Shown: positions 25,807-33,169 of the stretch, piece by piece
Layout: each line of letters opens with the position of its first letter
How positions within the stretch are numbered: the stretch's first letter is position 1
Assembly: GCF_030254645.1 (NCBI RefSeq)
Contig: NZ_CP116346.1
Span: 4,567,001 to 4,631,000 of the forward strand
Source: Paucibacter sediminis
GTDB lineage: Bacteria; Pseudomonadota; Gammaproteobacteria; Burkholderiales; Burkholderiaceae_C
Direction: 5' to 3'
Length of the DNA: 64,000 nucleotides
Made by a program: the position numbers and the translations under genes
The notes under the pieces: model-generated
Told to the model about the DNA's origin: nothing
Seen by the model: only the letters and a program-made list of their open reading frames with translations
Database searches by the model: none

Positions 25807-27487
25807 ATTGCACCCACTGTTTCACCACCTCGGCGACGCGCTCGGGCTCCTTGGCCGCCAGCACCTTGAGGTGATCCACCAACACATCCACCGGCGAGCC
25901 GGGGGGCGGCAAGTCGTAGTTCTCCAGCAGCGGCACCACCGCCAGCGCGGGTGCGGCGGCCGCGCCCGGCACCGCAGCCGGCAGGGCCAGCCCCGGCGCG
26001 GCGGCCAGGGGCGGCGTGGCGCCATCCGGCATCAGCGGGGTCAGCGGCGTGGTCTCGACCGTCTGCAGGGCGTTCGAGGGCGCCAGGCGCTGCTGGGCCA
26101 GGCGCAGCAGCGGCCGCGCAAGCAGCAGGTAAGCCAGCAGCGCGCCCAGGCCATAGACGGCCCAGCCGCCCATGTCCACCAGGTTGTCGCGCTGCTGGTA
26201 CCAGGGCTCGAGCTGCGGCGGCGCCGGGAAGGCCATCGGCGAGACGGTGAGCTGGTCGCCGCGTTCGCTGTTGATGCCCAGGCCGCTGTTGAGCAGCTTC
26301 TCGACCTTGGCCAGCTCGGCCGGGCTCCAGAGCTTTTCGGCGCCGGGCGCGGCGGCGTTGTTGAGCAGCACCGCGACATGCAGGCGCGCCAGCCGGCCGC
26401 GGCTGCGCTTGATCTGGGTGATGTTGCGGTCGTAGGCGTACTGGCGGGTGCTGGCGTTCTTGTGCGCGCTGGCGCCGTTGTCGCCCTCCGGTGCCGAGGC
26501 GCCATTGGCCGCCGCGTTGGCCGCCCCATTCACCGGCCGGTTGCTCAGCGAGCCCGGCACGCCCAGGGCGATGCGCTCGCGGTCGCTCTCTTCGCGCATC
26601 GCCTCGTTGGTGAGGCGCGGCGCGTCGCCGTACTGCTCGCGCGTCTCCTGCACGCGGTCGTTGTCGACCTCGGCGGTGACGCTGAGCCGGTAGTTGGCCT
26701 CGCCCAGCACCGGGGCGAGCAGGTCGTGCACATTGCGGCGCACCTCGTCCTGGTAGCGCTGTGCCGCCTCGTTGCCCTGGTTGGCCTCGAAGCCCTCGGC
26801 CAGGTCCACGCGCGCCGACAGCAGATTGCCGGCCTGGTCCACCAGGCTGACGCGCTGCGGCTCCAGGCTGGCCACGCTGCCGGCCACCAGATTGATGGCG
26901 GCGGCGATCTGCTCGTTGCTGAGCTTGCGGCCGGGCTTGAGCGTCAGCACCACCGAGGCCGAGCTCTTCTGGCCGTCGTTGAGCACAAAGCTGGTGGACT
27001 TGGCGATGGACAGGTGAACGCGCGCCGCCTCCACCGCGTCCAGCGCCATCATCGATTGCGCCAGCTCGCCCTCCAGGCCGCGACGGAAGCGCACGTCCTG
27101 CACGAACTGGCTCACGCCCAGCGGGTCGTTCTTGTCCATCAGCTCCATGCCGGCCGGCAGCTTGGCGACCACGCCCTTGGCGGCCAGCAGCATGCGCACG
27201 CGGCCCAGCGCGCTCTCGGGCACCAGCACCTGGCCGGTCTCGGGATGCAGGCGGTAGGCGATGTGCTCGGCGTCCAGCACCGCCAGCATCTCGCCGTTGG
27301 CGACGCGCTCGCGCTGGCCGAACACCGGCTTGTAGGCGGCCTGCTCGCGCCACATCAGCATCAACGCCAGCGCGGTGCCGGCCACGGCCAGCGACAGCAC
27401 CGGCAGCAGGCCCTTGGCCAGGCCGGCGGGCATGGCGGGGCGCGCGTTCCAGGCGGAACCCAGGCGGGACTTGAGCGTGTTGAACAT
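25790..27487 (-). CDS. fliF: Flagellar MS-ring protein FliF
   Basis: A 565-aa inner-membrane protein with two transmembrane helices, residues about 22-43 and about 445-465 (WAVYGLGALLAYLLLARPLL). The periplasmic YscJ/FliF repeats lie between (QAAYKPVFGQRERVANGEMLAVLDAEHIAYRL; GLEGELAQSMMALDAVEAARVHLSIA). The C-terminal tail binds FliG. It is the platform for rod and export gate. A low-complexity GAANAAANGASAPEG stretch sits in the second periplasmic part. Confidence 0.96.
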   Translation of the reverse strand: MFNTLKSRLGSAWNARPAMPAGLAKGLLPVLSLAVAGTALALMLMWREQAAYKPVFGQRERVANGEMLAVLDAEHIAYRLHPETGQVLVPESALGRVRMLLAAKGVVAKLPAGMELMDKNDPLGVSQFVQDVRFRRGLEGELAQSMMALDAVEAARVHLSIAKSTSFVLNDGQKSSASVVLTLKPGRKLSNEQIAAAINLVAGSVASLEPQRVSLVDQAGNLLSARVDLAEGFEANQGNEAAQRYQDEVRRNVHDLLAPVLGEANYRLSVTAEVDNDRVQETREQYGDAPRLTNEAMREESDRERIALGVPGSLSNRPVNGAANAAANGASAPEGDNGASAHKNASTRQYAYDRNITQIKRSRGRLARLHVAVLLNNAAAPGAEKLWSPAELAKVEKLLNSGLGINSERGDQLTVSPMAFPAPPQLEPWYQQRDNLVDMGGWAVYGLGALLAYLLLARPLLRLAQQRLAPSNALQTVETTPLTPLMPDGATPPLAAAPGLALPAAVPGAAAAPALAVVPLLENYDLPPPGSPVDVLVDHLKVLAAKEPERVAEVVKQWVQYGRGK

Positions 27488-27515
27488 GGTGGGGATGGCG
27501 AGGTCGTTGCGGGGC

Positions 27516-27875
27516 TCAGAGCTGCAGCTTGATCAGCTCGTCCATCGCGCCGACCAGCTTGTTGCGCACCTGCATCAGCATCGAGAAGGACAGGCTCGCG
27601 TCCTGGCTGGCCAGCATCGCGCCCACCAGGTCGTCGCTCTCGCCGCGCTCCACCGCGCCCATGCGCTCGATGGCCTGCTGCTCCTTGCCATCCACCTGAT
27701 GCAGCGCCTGCTGCAGGCTGTGGCCGAAGCCCGCCGCACCGGCCTCGCCCGCCATGGGCGAGGCCAGGCGCAGCGCATCCTGCTCGATGCGGGCCAACTC
27801 GGCCTGCACCGGCTGTGCGATGGCGCCGCCGTGGCCGGCCGACAGGGCCGCTGGCGTGATCGCGATGGCGCTCAT
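27516..27875 (-). CDS. fliE: Flagellar hook-basal body protein FliE
   Basis: A 119-aa rod-base protein with GFGHSLQQALHQVDGKEQQAIERMGAVERGESDDLVGAMLASQDASLSFSMLMQVRNKLVGAMDELIKLQL, the FliE signature (read in pieces). It links the MS ring to the rod. It is the first gene of fliEFGHIJ and lies 28 bases before fliF; its long leader contains a cyclic-di-GMP-I riboswitch about 630 bases upstream on the same strand. Confidence 0.95.
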   Translation of the reverse strand: MSAIAITPAALSAGHGGAIAQPVQAELARIEQDALRLASPMAGEAGAAGFGHSLQQALHQVDGKEQQAIERMGAVERGESDDLVGAMLASQDASLSFSMLMQVRNKLVGAMDELIKLQL

Positions 27876-27959
27876 GGATACCCCTTTTCAATATAGTGTG
27901 GGCCGCCTCGGCGGTACCCGACACAAACTCAGGACGTACGCAGGCCTTACCCCCAAGCA

Positions 27960-28200
27960 TGGAGTAATGACAAGCAAACATAAATACTGGACGCGGCCTT
28001 CGGCGATGACAACCGAAAACCCGACAAAAACTCGACCTTAAATACGCAGATGCAAGCCCATTTGATACTCCCGTTTCGCCCTTCTTGTTTTTATTAGCGC
28101 AATATCAAGATCAATTACAAAAATAGCAGCAGATATTCATGACGCAGGCATGAATAACTCAAGCAATTCATTCCGCTGCCATATTCAAGACAAACCCATC
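27960..28200. other. AT-rich island in the fliE leader
   Basis: This stretch has many A/T runs (for example CTTGTTTTTATTAGCGC, CAATTACAAAAATAGCAGC), against about 70% GC around it. It lies between the riboswitch and fliE. It could be a xenogeneic-silencer binding region, a promoter-rich region, or a remnant of acquired DNA; nothing in the sequence decides between these. Confidence 0.45.
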
Positions 28201-28499
28201 CCCTTGCCCGACGTCGCGGCAATTGCAGCTCAGGATGGATGCGTGAACGCGGCGACGAGCCGCCCGGCGCTCAGCTCGTGCCGACGCGCAGGGCCAGACC
28301 CGCGCCAGGTGGCGCCAGTTCAGGAGGAAGAAGGAATCGATAAAGCTTGCTCATGCGCTGGTCCAATCGGGCCCAAATGGCCCTGAAGGTCGGCGGCAAG
28401 CCCTGGCGAAGGCCAGCAAAGGTCACAACAGGCCACTGGCGTGGCCCGGCAGGCGAGAGCACCCACAGACCCACGCAGCACGTGGATCGGCAGACTCAG

Positions 28500-28608
28500 G
28501 TCTGGCAACCCCGCTATCGTTACCCGAACCGCGCCCCTGTGGGAGCGCCGCCCGGATGGTAGACCGGAGGCTTTGCGACCCCGGCTTTCGCTCGGGTGTG
28601 CCCTGATG
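28500..28608 (-). ncRNA. Cyclic-di-GMP-I (GEMM) riboswitch aptamer upstream of fliE
   Basis: The minus strand contains, in order, the conserved elements of the GEMM-I aptamer: CAGGGCACACC; a stem closed by a GAAA tetraloop (GCGAAAGC at 28584-28591); the core GTCGCAAAGCCTCCGG; a long P3 arm whose tip is the hairpin GCGCTCC-CACA-GGGGCGC; and GGTAACGATAGCGGGGTTGCC. The closing stem pairs GGCACACC (28595-28602) with GGTTGCC (28504-28510). The run AGGGC keeps G at the position expected for c-di-GMP recognition. It differs from the Vibrio Vc2 aptamer at many paired positions with pairing kept, which argues for a functional RNA. It reads towards fliE; no gene intervenes. The expression platform is not obvious. 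Confidence 0.88.
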
Positions 28609-28614
28609 TATCCA

Positions 28615-28643
28615 ACTGTACAGAGCCTGCGATACCGCCGCAA
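28615..28643 (-). promoter_or_regulatory. Sigma-70-like promoter in front of the c-di-GMP riboswitch
   Basis: Minus strand TTGCGG (28638-28643), 17-base spacer, TACAGT (28615-28620). A start site about 7 bases further on would fall at about 28608, right at the 5' end of the aptamer. The -35 match is weak, so an activator may be needed. Confidence 0.5.
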
Positions 28644-28682
28644 GCCTCCGCATCGATATTGGCGACGGCGCCCCCGCGGCCC

Positions 28683-28696
28683 GTGAACTAGTTCAC
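28683..28696. promoter_or_regulatory. Perfect 14-bp palindrome, possible operator
   Basis: GTGAACTAGTTCAC is its own reverse complement. It is centred about 80 bases upstream of the predicted start of the riboswitch transcript, a position typical of a dimeric activator. No cognate regulator is encoded in the flagellar cluster, so the binding protein is unknown. Confidence 0.4.
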
Positions 28697-29008
28697 AGGC
28701 GGCACCACCCCAAAGCGCCCACCGGGTCTCCCGACCCGGCTTCCAGCCAATACCCACACGCCGCGCTCCGGTATATCCACAGCCAAATCATGCTCGCCCC
28801 TCGATATGGCGACCTGAAAACCATTTTTATTAAGCACCGACGCCAAAAATCGTGAAATCATGCCGCCCGCAAACCCTAATATCAGCAGCAACCCTACATA
28901 TTCAGCGGCCAGTTCCTAAAATGCAGGGCATCCGCCGGGCCGATTGCCATCCACGCAATCCGCGCCCATGCCTCGCGAAGCCACCGGCCGCTCCGGCCCC
29001 GCCGCCCC

Positions 29009-29839
29009 ATGCCGCAACAAGCCTTGCTACAGGCCAACGCCACCCTGCCCCTGGACCCGCGCACGCTGGGCCGCCCGGTGCACCTGCTGCCACGCCTGGC
29101 CGAAAGCCTGCGCGAGGCCTTCAACGAGGCCCTGCGCCTGCAGTTGAACCGGCGCTACCGCAGCCAGTACCAGGTCAGCGATCTCGGCTTCCAGCCGCTG
29201 GAGGGCGTGCCGGCCGCCGGCCGCTGGCTGCTCGGCAAGGGTGCGGCCGGCGTGCTGGGCTGCCGCATCGATCGCCCGCTGGTGCTGGCCGTGATGGCGC
29301 AGCGTTATGGCGCAACGCCGGACGCCGGCGCCAACCCGCCCGAGACCTCCAGCGAGGAGCGCGTGCAGGCCTGGCTGAGCCGTCTGCTGCTGGAGCCGCT
29401 GCAGGCCCTGCTGCTGGAGCCGGCCGAACCGGCGCCCTTGGGCGAGCTGCAGGCGCAGATGGCGCCGCAGCTGCCCGCCGGCAGCTGGCTGCTGCGCCTG
29501 AACCTGCGCGAGCCCGGCCAGGGCCTGGCCAGCAAGCTGGTGCTGGCATTGGCGCCGGCCTATCTGGACGCGGTGCTGCAGCGCCTCGCGCCGGCACGCG
29601 CCGGCGCGCCCACCCCGGCCCAGCCGCCGCTGGCGCGCCGCCTGCCGCTGACCCTGCAGGCGCGCCTGCTGGAGCGCCCGATGGAGCTGGGCGAGCTGCT
29701 GGCGCTGCGGCCCGGCAGCCTGATCCCCATCCACATGGGCCATGCCGAGGTGCTGGTGGGCGGCGCGCGCCTGTTCACCGCCGCGGTGGCCGAGCACCAG
29801 GGCAAGCTGTGCCTGACCTCTTTTGAAGATGCCGAGTAA
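29009..29839 (+). CDS. fliM: Flagellar motor switch protein FliM (short, LfiM-like)
   Basis: A 276-aa C-ring protein, shorter than the usual 320-335 aa. The middle CheC/CheX-like domain (LAESLREAFNEALRLQLNRRYRSQYQV; SWLLRLNLREPGQGLASKLVLALAPAYLDAVLQRL) and the C-terminal SpoA/FliN-like domain (LTLQARLLERPMELGELLALRPGSLIPIHM) are present. The N-terminal EIDALL-type CheY-P binding segment is absent, as is usual for lateral systems. First gene of fliMNPQR-flhBA. The ATG at 29009 has no clear ribosome binding site. Confidence 0.88.
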   Translation: MPQQALLQANATLPLDPRTLGRPVHLLPRLAESLREAFNEALRLQLNRRYRSQYQVSDLGFQPLEGVPAAGRWLLGKGAAGVLGCRIDRPLVLAVMAQRYGATPDAGANPPETSSEERVQAWLSRLLLEPLQALLLEPAEPAPLGELQAQMAPQLPAGSWLLRLNLREPGQGLASKLVLALAPAYLDAVLQRLAPARAGAPTPAQPPLARRLPLTLQARLLERPMELGELLALRPGSLIPIHMGHAEVLVGGARLFTAAVAEHQGKLCLTSFEDAE

Positions 29840-29842
29840 GCC

Positions 29843-30205
29843 ATGAACATGAACGACACCCCCGACCTGGAACATCTGCTGGACGATCTCGACGGCGCCG
29901 AGCCGGCGCTGCTGGGCCAGCCCGAGCTGGCGCCCGCGCCACCCCGACGCGCGCTGCCGCAGCTGATGCGCAAGATCCCGGTGACGCTCACCCTGGAGGT
30001 TGGCGAGGCGAAGATTTCGCTGCACGAGCTGGCCCAGCTGGGTGCCGACAGCGTGGTCGAGCTCGACACCCTGGCCGGCGAGCCGCTGACCCTGAAGGTC
30101 AACGGCGCCACCATCGGGCGCGCCGAGGTGGTGGTCTCGGGCGACAACTACGCGCTCAAGGTGATCGACATCGCCGGCCTCGATCTGGAGCAGCTGCAGC
30201 CATGA
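29843..30205 (+). CDS. fliN: Flagellar motor switch protein FliN
   Basis: A 120-aa protein with an N-terminal variable segment and a SpoA domain (IPVTLTLEVGEAKISLHELAQLGADSVVELDTLAGEPLTLKVNG, then VVVSGDNYALKVIDI). It forms the base of the C ring with FliM and docks FliH. It starts three bases after fliM and overlaps fliP by four bases. Confidence 0.95.
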   Translation: MNMNDTPDLEHLLDDLDGAEPALLGQPELAPAPPRRALPQLMRKIPVTLTLEVGEAKISLHELAQLGADSVVELDTLAGEPLTLKVNGATIGRAEVVVSGDNYALKVIDIAGLDLEQLQP

Positions 30206-30957
30206 GTGGCCAACGCCTGCATCGCGCAGGCCTGCTGTTGCTGGGCGGGGCGCTGAGCCTGGCCCACCACCCCGCCCTGGCCGACACGCTGAAGATCAGC
30301 GGCATGGGCGCGGGCGGCGCTGGCGACTTCACCGTCAAGACCCAGGTCCTCATCATCATGACCCTGCTCGGGCTGCTGCCCGTGCTGGCGCTGATGATGA
30401 CCAGCTTCACCCGCTTCGTGATCGTGCTGTCGCTGCTGCGTCAGGCCCTGGGCCTGCAGCAGGGCCTGCCGAACCGGCTCATCACCGGCGTGGCGCTGAT
30501 CCTGACGATTCTGGTGATGCGGCCGGTGGGCGAGCAGATCTGGGAGAAGGCCTTCGTGCCCTACGACGCCGACAAGATCACCCTCACCGAGGCGCTCAAG
30601 GTGGCCGAGGCGCCGCTGTCGCGCTTCATGCTGGCGCAGACCAGCAAGAGCGCGCTGGCGCAGATCGCCAAGCTGGCCGGCGAGGAGCAGGTCGACAAGC
30701 CCGAGGCCCATGGCTTCACCGTCAAGCTGGCCGCCTTTGTGCTGAGCGAGCTGAAGACCGCCTTCCAGATCGGTTGCATGCTCTTCATCCCCTTCCTGGT
30801 CATCGACCTGGTGGTCTCCTCGGTGCTGATGGCGATGGGCATGATGATGCTGTCGCCGCTGGTGATCTCGCTGCCGCTGAAGCTGCTGCTGTTCGTGCTG
30901 GTGGACGGCTGGACGCTCACCGTCAACACCCTGGTCAGCAGCGTGAGGGCCTACTGA
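30202..30957 (+). CDS. fliP: Flagellar export gate protein FliP
   Basis: A 251-aa inner-membrane protein with a cleavable signal sequence (residues about 1-27) and four membrane helices. Conserved stretches: LLPVLALMMTSFTRFVIVLSLLRQALGLQQ, KTAFQIGCMLFIPFLVIDLVVSSVLMAMGMMMLSP and LPLKLLLFVLVDGW. Forms the core of the export pore with FliQ and FliR. FliO, which usually precedes fliP and helps its assembly, is absent from this operon. Confidence 0.96.
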   Translation: MSGQRLHRAGLLLLGGALSLAHHPALADTLKISGMGAGGAGDFTVKTQVLIIMTLLGLLPVLALMMTSFTRFVIVLSLLRQALGLQQGLPNRLITGVALILTILVMRPVGEQIWEKAFVPYDADKITLTEALKVAEAPLSRFMLAQTSKSALAQIAKLAGEEQVDKPEAHGFTVKLAAFVLSELKTAFQIGCMLFIPFLVIDLVVSSVLMAMGMMMLSPLVISLPLKLLLFVLVDGWTLTVNTLVSSVRAY

Positions 30958-30958
30958 A

Positions 30959-31228
30959 ATGAGCCCTGAGATCGCCATCGACCTGATCAGCGAGAGCCTG
31001 CATCTGGTGATGCTCTTGGTGACCCTGCTGGTGCTGCCGGGCCTGCTGGTGGGCCTGCTGGTGAGCCTGTTCCAGGCCGCCACGCAGATCAACGAGCAGA
31101 CCATGAGCTTTCTGCCCAAGCTGCTGGTCACCCTGCTGGTGGTGGGCCTGATGGGTCGCTGGATGGTGGGCTCGCTGATGGACTTCTGCGTCTCGATCTT
31201 CGAGCGCGCGGCCACCTTGGTGGGCTGA
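30959..31228 (+). CDS. fliQ: Flagellar export gate protein FliQ
   Basis: An 89-aa protein with two membrane helices (LVMLLVTLLVLPGLLVGLLVSLF and FLPKLLVTLLVVGLMGRWMVG) and the conserved QAATQINEQTMSFLPK loop between them. Four copies form part of the export pore. It starts one base after the fliP stop. Confidence 0.95.
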   Translation: MSPEIAIDLISESLHLVMLLVTLLVLPGLLVGLLVSLFQAATQINEQTMSFLPKLLVTLLVVGLMGRWMVGSLMDFCVSIFERAATLVG

Positions 31229-31236
31229 GACGGATC

Positions 31237-32028
31237 ATGGACCTCGAGTTCATGCAGCTGGCCGGCCTGCTCAGCGGACTCTGGTGGCCGTTCTGCCGCG
31301 TCATGGCCATGCTCAGCGCCGCGCCGCTGCTGGGCGAGGCGATGGTGCCCGTCACCGTGCGCGTGCTCTTGTCGCTGGCGCTGGCCGTGGTGCTGCTGCC
31401 GATCTCGCAAAGCACGGCGCTGGCCGTCAATCCCTGGTCGCTGCAGGGCGTGGCGGTGGCGGCCGAGCAGGCCCTGCTGGGCTTTGTACTGGGCCTGGCC
31501 TTCCATCTGACGCTGGCGGTGATCAATCTGCTGGGTTTCCTGCTCTCGTCCCAGCTGGGCCTGGCGATGGCGGTGATGAACGACCCGATGAATGGCAGCT
31601 CGTCCGACGTCGTGTCGGGCCTCTTGGGCGTGCTGTGCATGCTGGTGTTCTTTGCCATCGACGGCCATCTGCTGCTGGTGGGCGTGGTCGGTGCCAGTTT
31701 CAAGGCCTGGCCGGTAGGGTCGGGTCTTGCGGCGTTGTCGCTGGAGACCATCGCCTACAACATCGCCTGGGTGTTCTCGGCCGCCCTGCTGCTGGCCCTG
31801 CCGGTGATCTTCTCCACCCTGCTGGTGCAGATCGGCCTGGGCTGGCTGAACCGGGTGGCGCCCAGCCTGAACCTGTTCTCGCTGGGTTTCTCGGTGGTGA
31901 CGCTGTTCGGCCTCTTCATGCTGAGCCAGCTGCTCAGCGCCGTGCCGGCCCACTATCTGCGCCTCACCGAACGGGTGCTGGAGCTGATCGATCATGGCCT
32001 GAAGGCCGGGGTGCCCGGCTATGTCTGA
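31237..32028 (+). CDS. fliR: Flagellar export gate protein FliR
   Basis: A 263-aa protein with six predicted membrane helices. Typical FliR features: PFCRVMAMLSAAPLLGEAMVPVTVRVLLSLALAVVLLP near the N-terminus and QIGLGWLNRVAPSLNLFSLGFSVVTLFGLFML near the C-terminus. One copy completes the export pore and recruits FlhB. It overlaps flhB by eight bases. Confidence 0.95.
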   Translation: MDLEFMQLAGLLSGLWWPFCRVMAMLSAAPLLGEAMVPVTVRVLLSLALAVVLLPISQSTALAVNPWSLQGVAVAAEQALLGFVLGLAFHLTLAVINLLGFLLSSQLGLAMAVMNDPMNGSSSDVVSGLLGVLCMLVFFAIDGHLLLVGVVGASFKAWPVGSGLAALSLETIAYNIAWVFSAALLLALPVIFSTLLVQIGLGWLNRVAPSLNLFSLGFSVVTLFGLFMLSQLLSAVPAHYLRLTERVLELIDHGLKAGVPGYV

Positions 32029-33169
32029 GGCCAGCAACGGCGACAAGACCGAAAAGCCCTCGGCGCAGAAGCTGAAGAAGGCGCGCGAGCAGGGCCAGGT
32101 GGCCCGCTCGAAAGATCTGTCGACGGCCGTCGCCGTGCTCTTGAGCCTGAAGCTGCTGGTGGCCCTGCTGCCCGGCTATCTGGACGACTTCGGGCGCCTG
32201 TTCCGCATCGGCTTCGCCACGCTGGAGAGCGAAGGCGCGCTCGACAATCTGCTCTCGGCGGCGATGCTGGACGCGCTCTGGCTGGTGGCCAAGATGGTGG
32301 CGCCGCTGCTGCTGGTGCCGGCCGCCGTGCTGCTGGCCTCGGCCTTCCCCGGTGGCCTGGTGTTCAGCGCCCAGCACTGGGCGCCGCAGCTCAACCGCCT
32401 GAGCCCGATGAGCAATCTGGGGCGTCTCGTCAGCGCCAAGCATTTCAGTGAGCTGGGCGTGTCGATCGCCAAGGTGCTGTGCGTGCTGCTGGCCTTGTGG
32501 CAGGTGGCGCGCGGCATGGCCCGCGACTGGGCCGGCCTGCAGGCGCTGAGCTTGCATGAGGCGCTGCTGCAGGGCAGCAGCCTGATGCTGGACGGTGCAA
32601 TGGTGATGTGCAGCGTGTTCCTGCTGTTCGCCGTCATCGACCTGCCGCTGCAGCAGTTCTTCTTCCTGCGCGGCCAGCGCATGAGCAAGCAGGACATGAA
32701 GGAAGAACACAAGCAGAACGAGGGCCGGCCCGAGGTGCGCCAGCGCATCCGCCAGCTGCAGCGCCAACTCGCCAAGCGCGGCGTGCGCCAGGCGGTGCCG
32801 GGCGCCGATGTGGTGGTGGTCAACCCCGAGCATTACGCGGTGGCGCTGAAGTACGACGAGCAGCGCGCCGAGGCCCCCTTCGTGCTGGCCAAGGGCGTCG
32901 ATGAGATGGCCTTCTACATCCGCGAGATCGCCGCCGAGCATGGCGTGCAGGTGCTGGTGCTGCCGCCGCTGGCGCGCGCCATCTACAACACCAGCCAGGT
33001 GCAGCAGCAGATCCCCGCCTCGCTCTACAACGCCGTGGCCCAGGTGCTGGGCTATGTGATGCAGCTCAAGGCCTTCCAGCGCGGTGCCCGCGCCACCCTT
33101 CCCCAGCTGCCGGCCGATCTGGCCGTGCCGCCCCATCTTTCCGAGCCCCATCAGCAAGCTTCATCATGA
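32021..33169 (+). CDS. flhB: Flagellar export specificity-switch protein FlhB (NPEH variant)
   Basis: A 382-aa protein with an N-terminal signature (GDKTEKPSAQKLKKAREQGQVARSKDL), four membrane helices, and a cytoplasmic autocleavage domain. The cleavage motif is NPEH (Asn268-Pro269-Glu270-His271) rather than the usual NPTH; the Asn-Pro bond that is cut is kept. After cleavage with FliK input, export switches from hook to filament substrates. It overlaps fliR and flhA by a few bases each. Confidence 0.95.
   Translation: MSEASNGDKTEKPSAQKLKKAREQGQVARSKDLSTAVAVLLSLKLLVALLPGYLDDFGRLFRIGFATLESEGALDNLLSAAMLDALWLVAKMVAPLLLVPAAVLLASAFPGGLVFSAQHWAPQLNRLSPMSNLGRLVSAKHFSELGVSIAKVLCVLLALWQVARGMARDWAGLQALSLHEALLQGSSLMLDGAMVMCSVFLLFAVIDLPLQQFFFLRGQRMSKQDMKEEHKQNEGRPEVRQRIRQLQRQLAKRGVRQAVPGADVVVVNPEHYAVALKYDEQRAEAPFVLAKGVDEMAFYIREIAAEHGVQVLVLPPLARAIYNTSQVQQQIPASLYNAVAQVLGYVMQLKAFQRGARATLPQLPADLAVPPHLSEPHQQASS

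Larger units (their letters stand above)
27876..29008. other. 1.1-kb non-coding region between divergent fliE and fliM
   Basis: No convincing protein gene is present on either strand. In Vibrio, Aeromonas and E. coli Flag-2 loci this exact position, between the fliM and fliE operons, is occupied by lafK (sigma-54-dependent activator); I see no AAA+ motif remnant here. On the minus strand, reading towards fliE, come in order a perfect 14-bp palindrome (28683-28696), a sigma-70-like promoter (28615-28643), a c-di-GMP-I aptamer (28500-28608), two small hairpins (around 28427-28442 and 28373-28387) and an AT-rich stretch (about 27960-28200) that contrasts with the GC-rich surroundings. No clear promoter for fliM was identified. 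Confidence 0.75.

Noticed and set aside
28271-28474. Short minus-strand open frame in the fliE leader (possible MSKLYRFLLPPEL peptide)
   Set aside because: No good ribosome binding site, no recognisable motif, and its upstream part overlaps the hairpins behind the riboswitch.
28536-28546. CTGTGGGAGCG, reminiscent of Pseudomonas REP sequences
   Set aside because: It is explained as the tip of the P3 arm of the riboswitch and occurs once.
27876-29008. A degraded lafK gene
   Set aside because: No Walker A (GESGTGKE-like), GAFTGA-like or Fis-type helix-turn-helix fragment could be read in any frame, so there is no positive evidence for a remnant.
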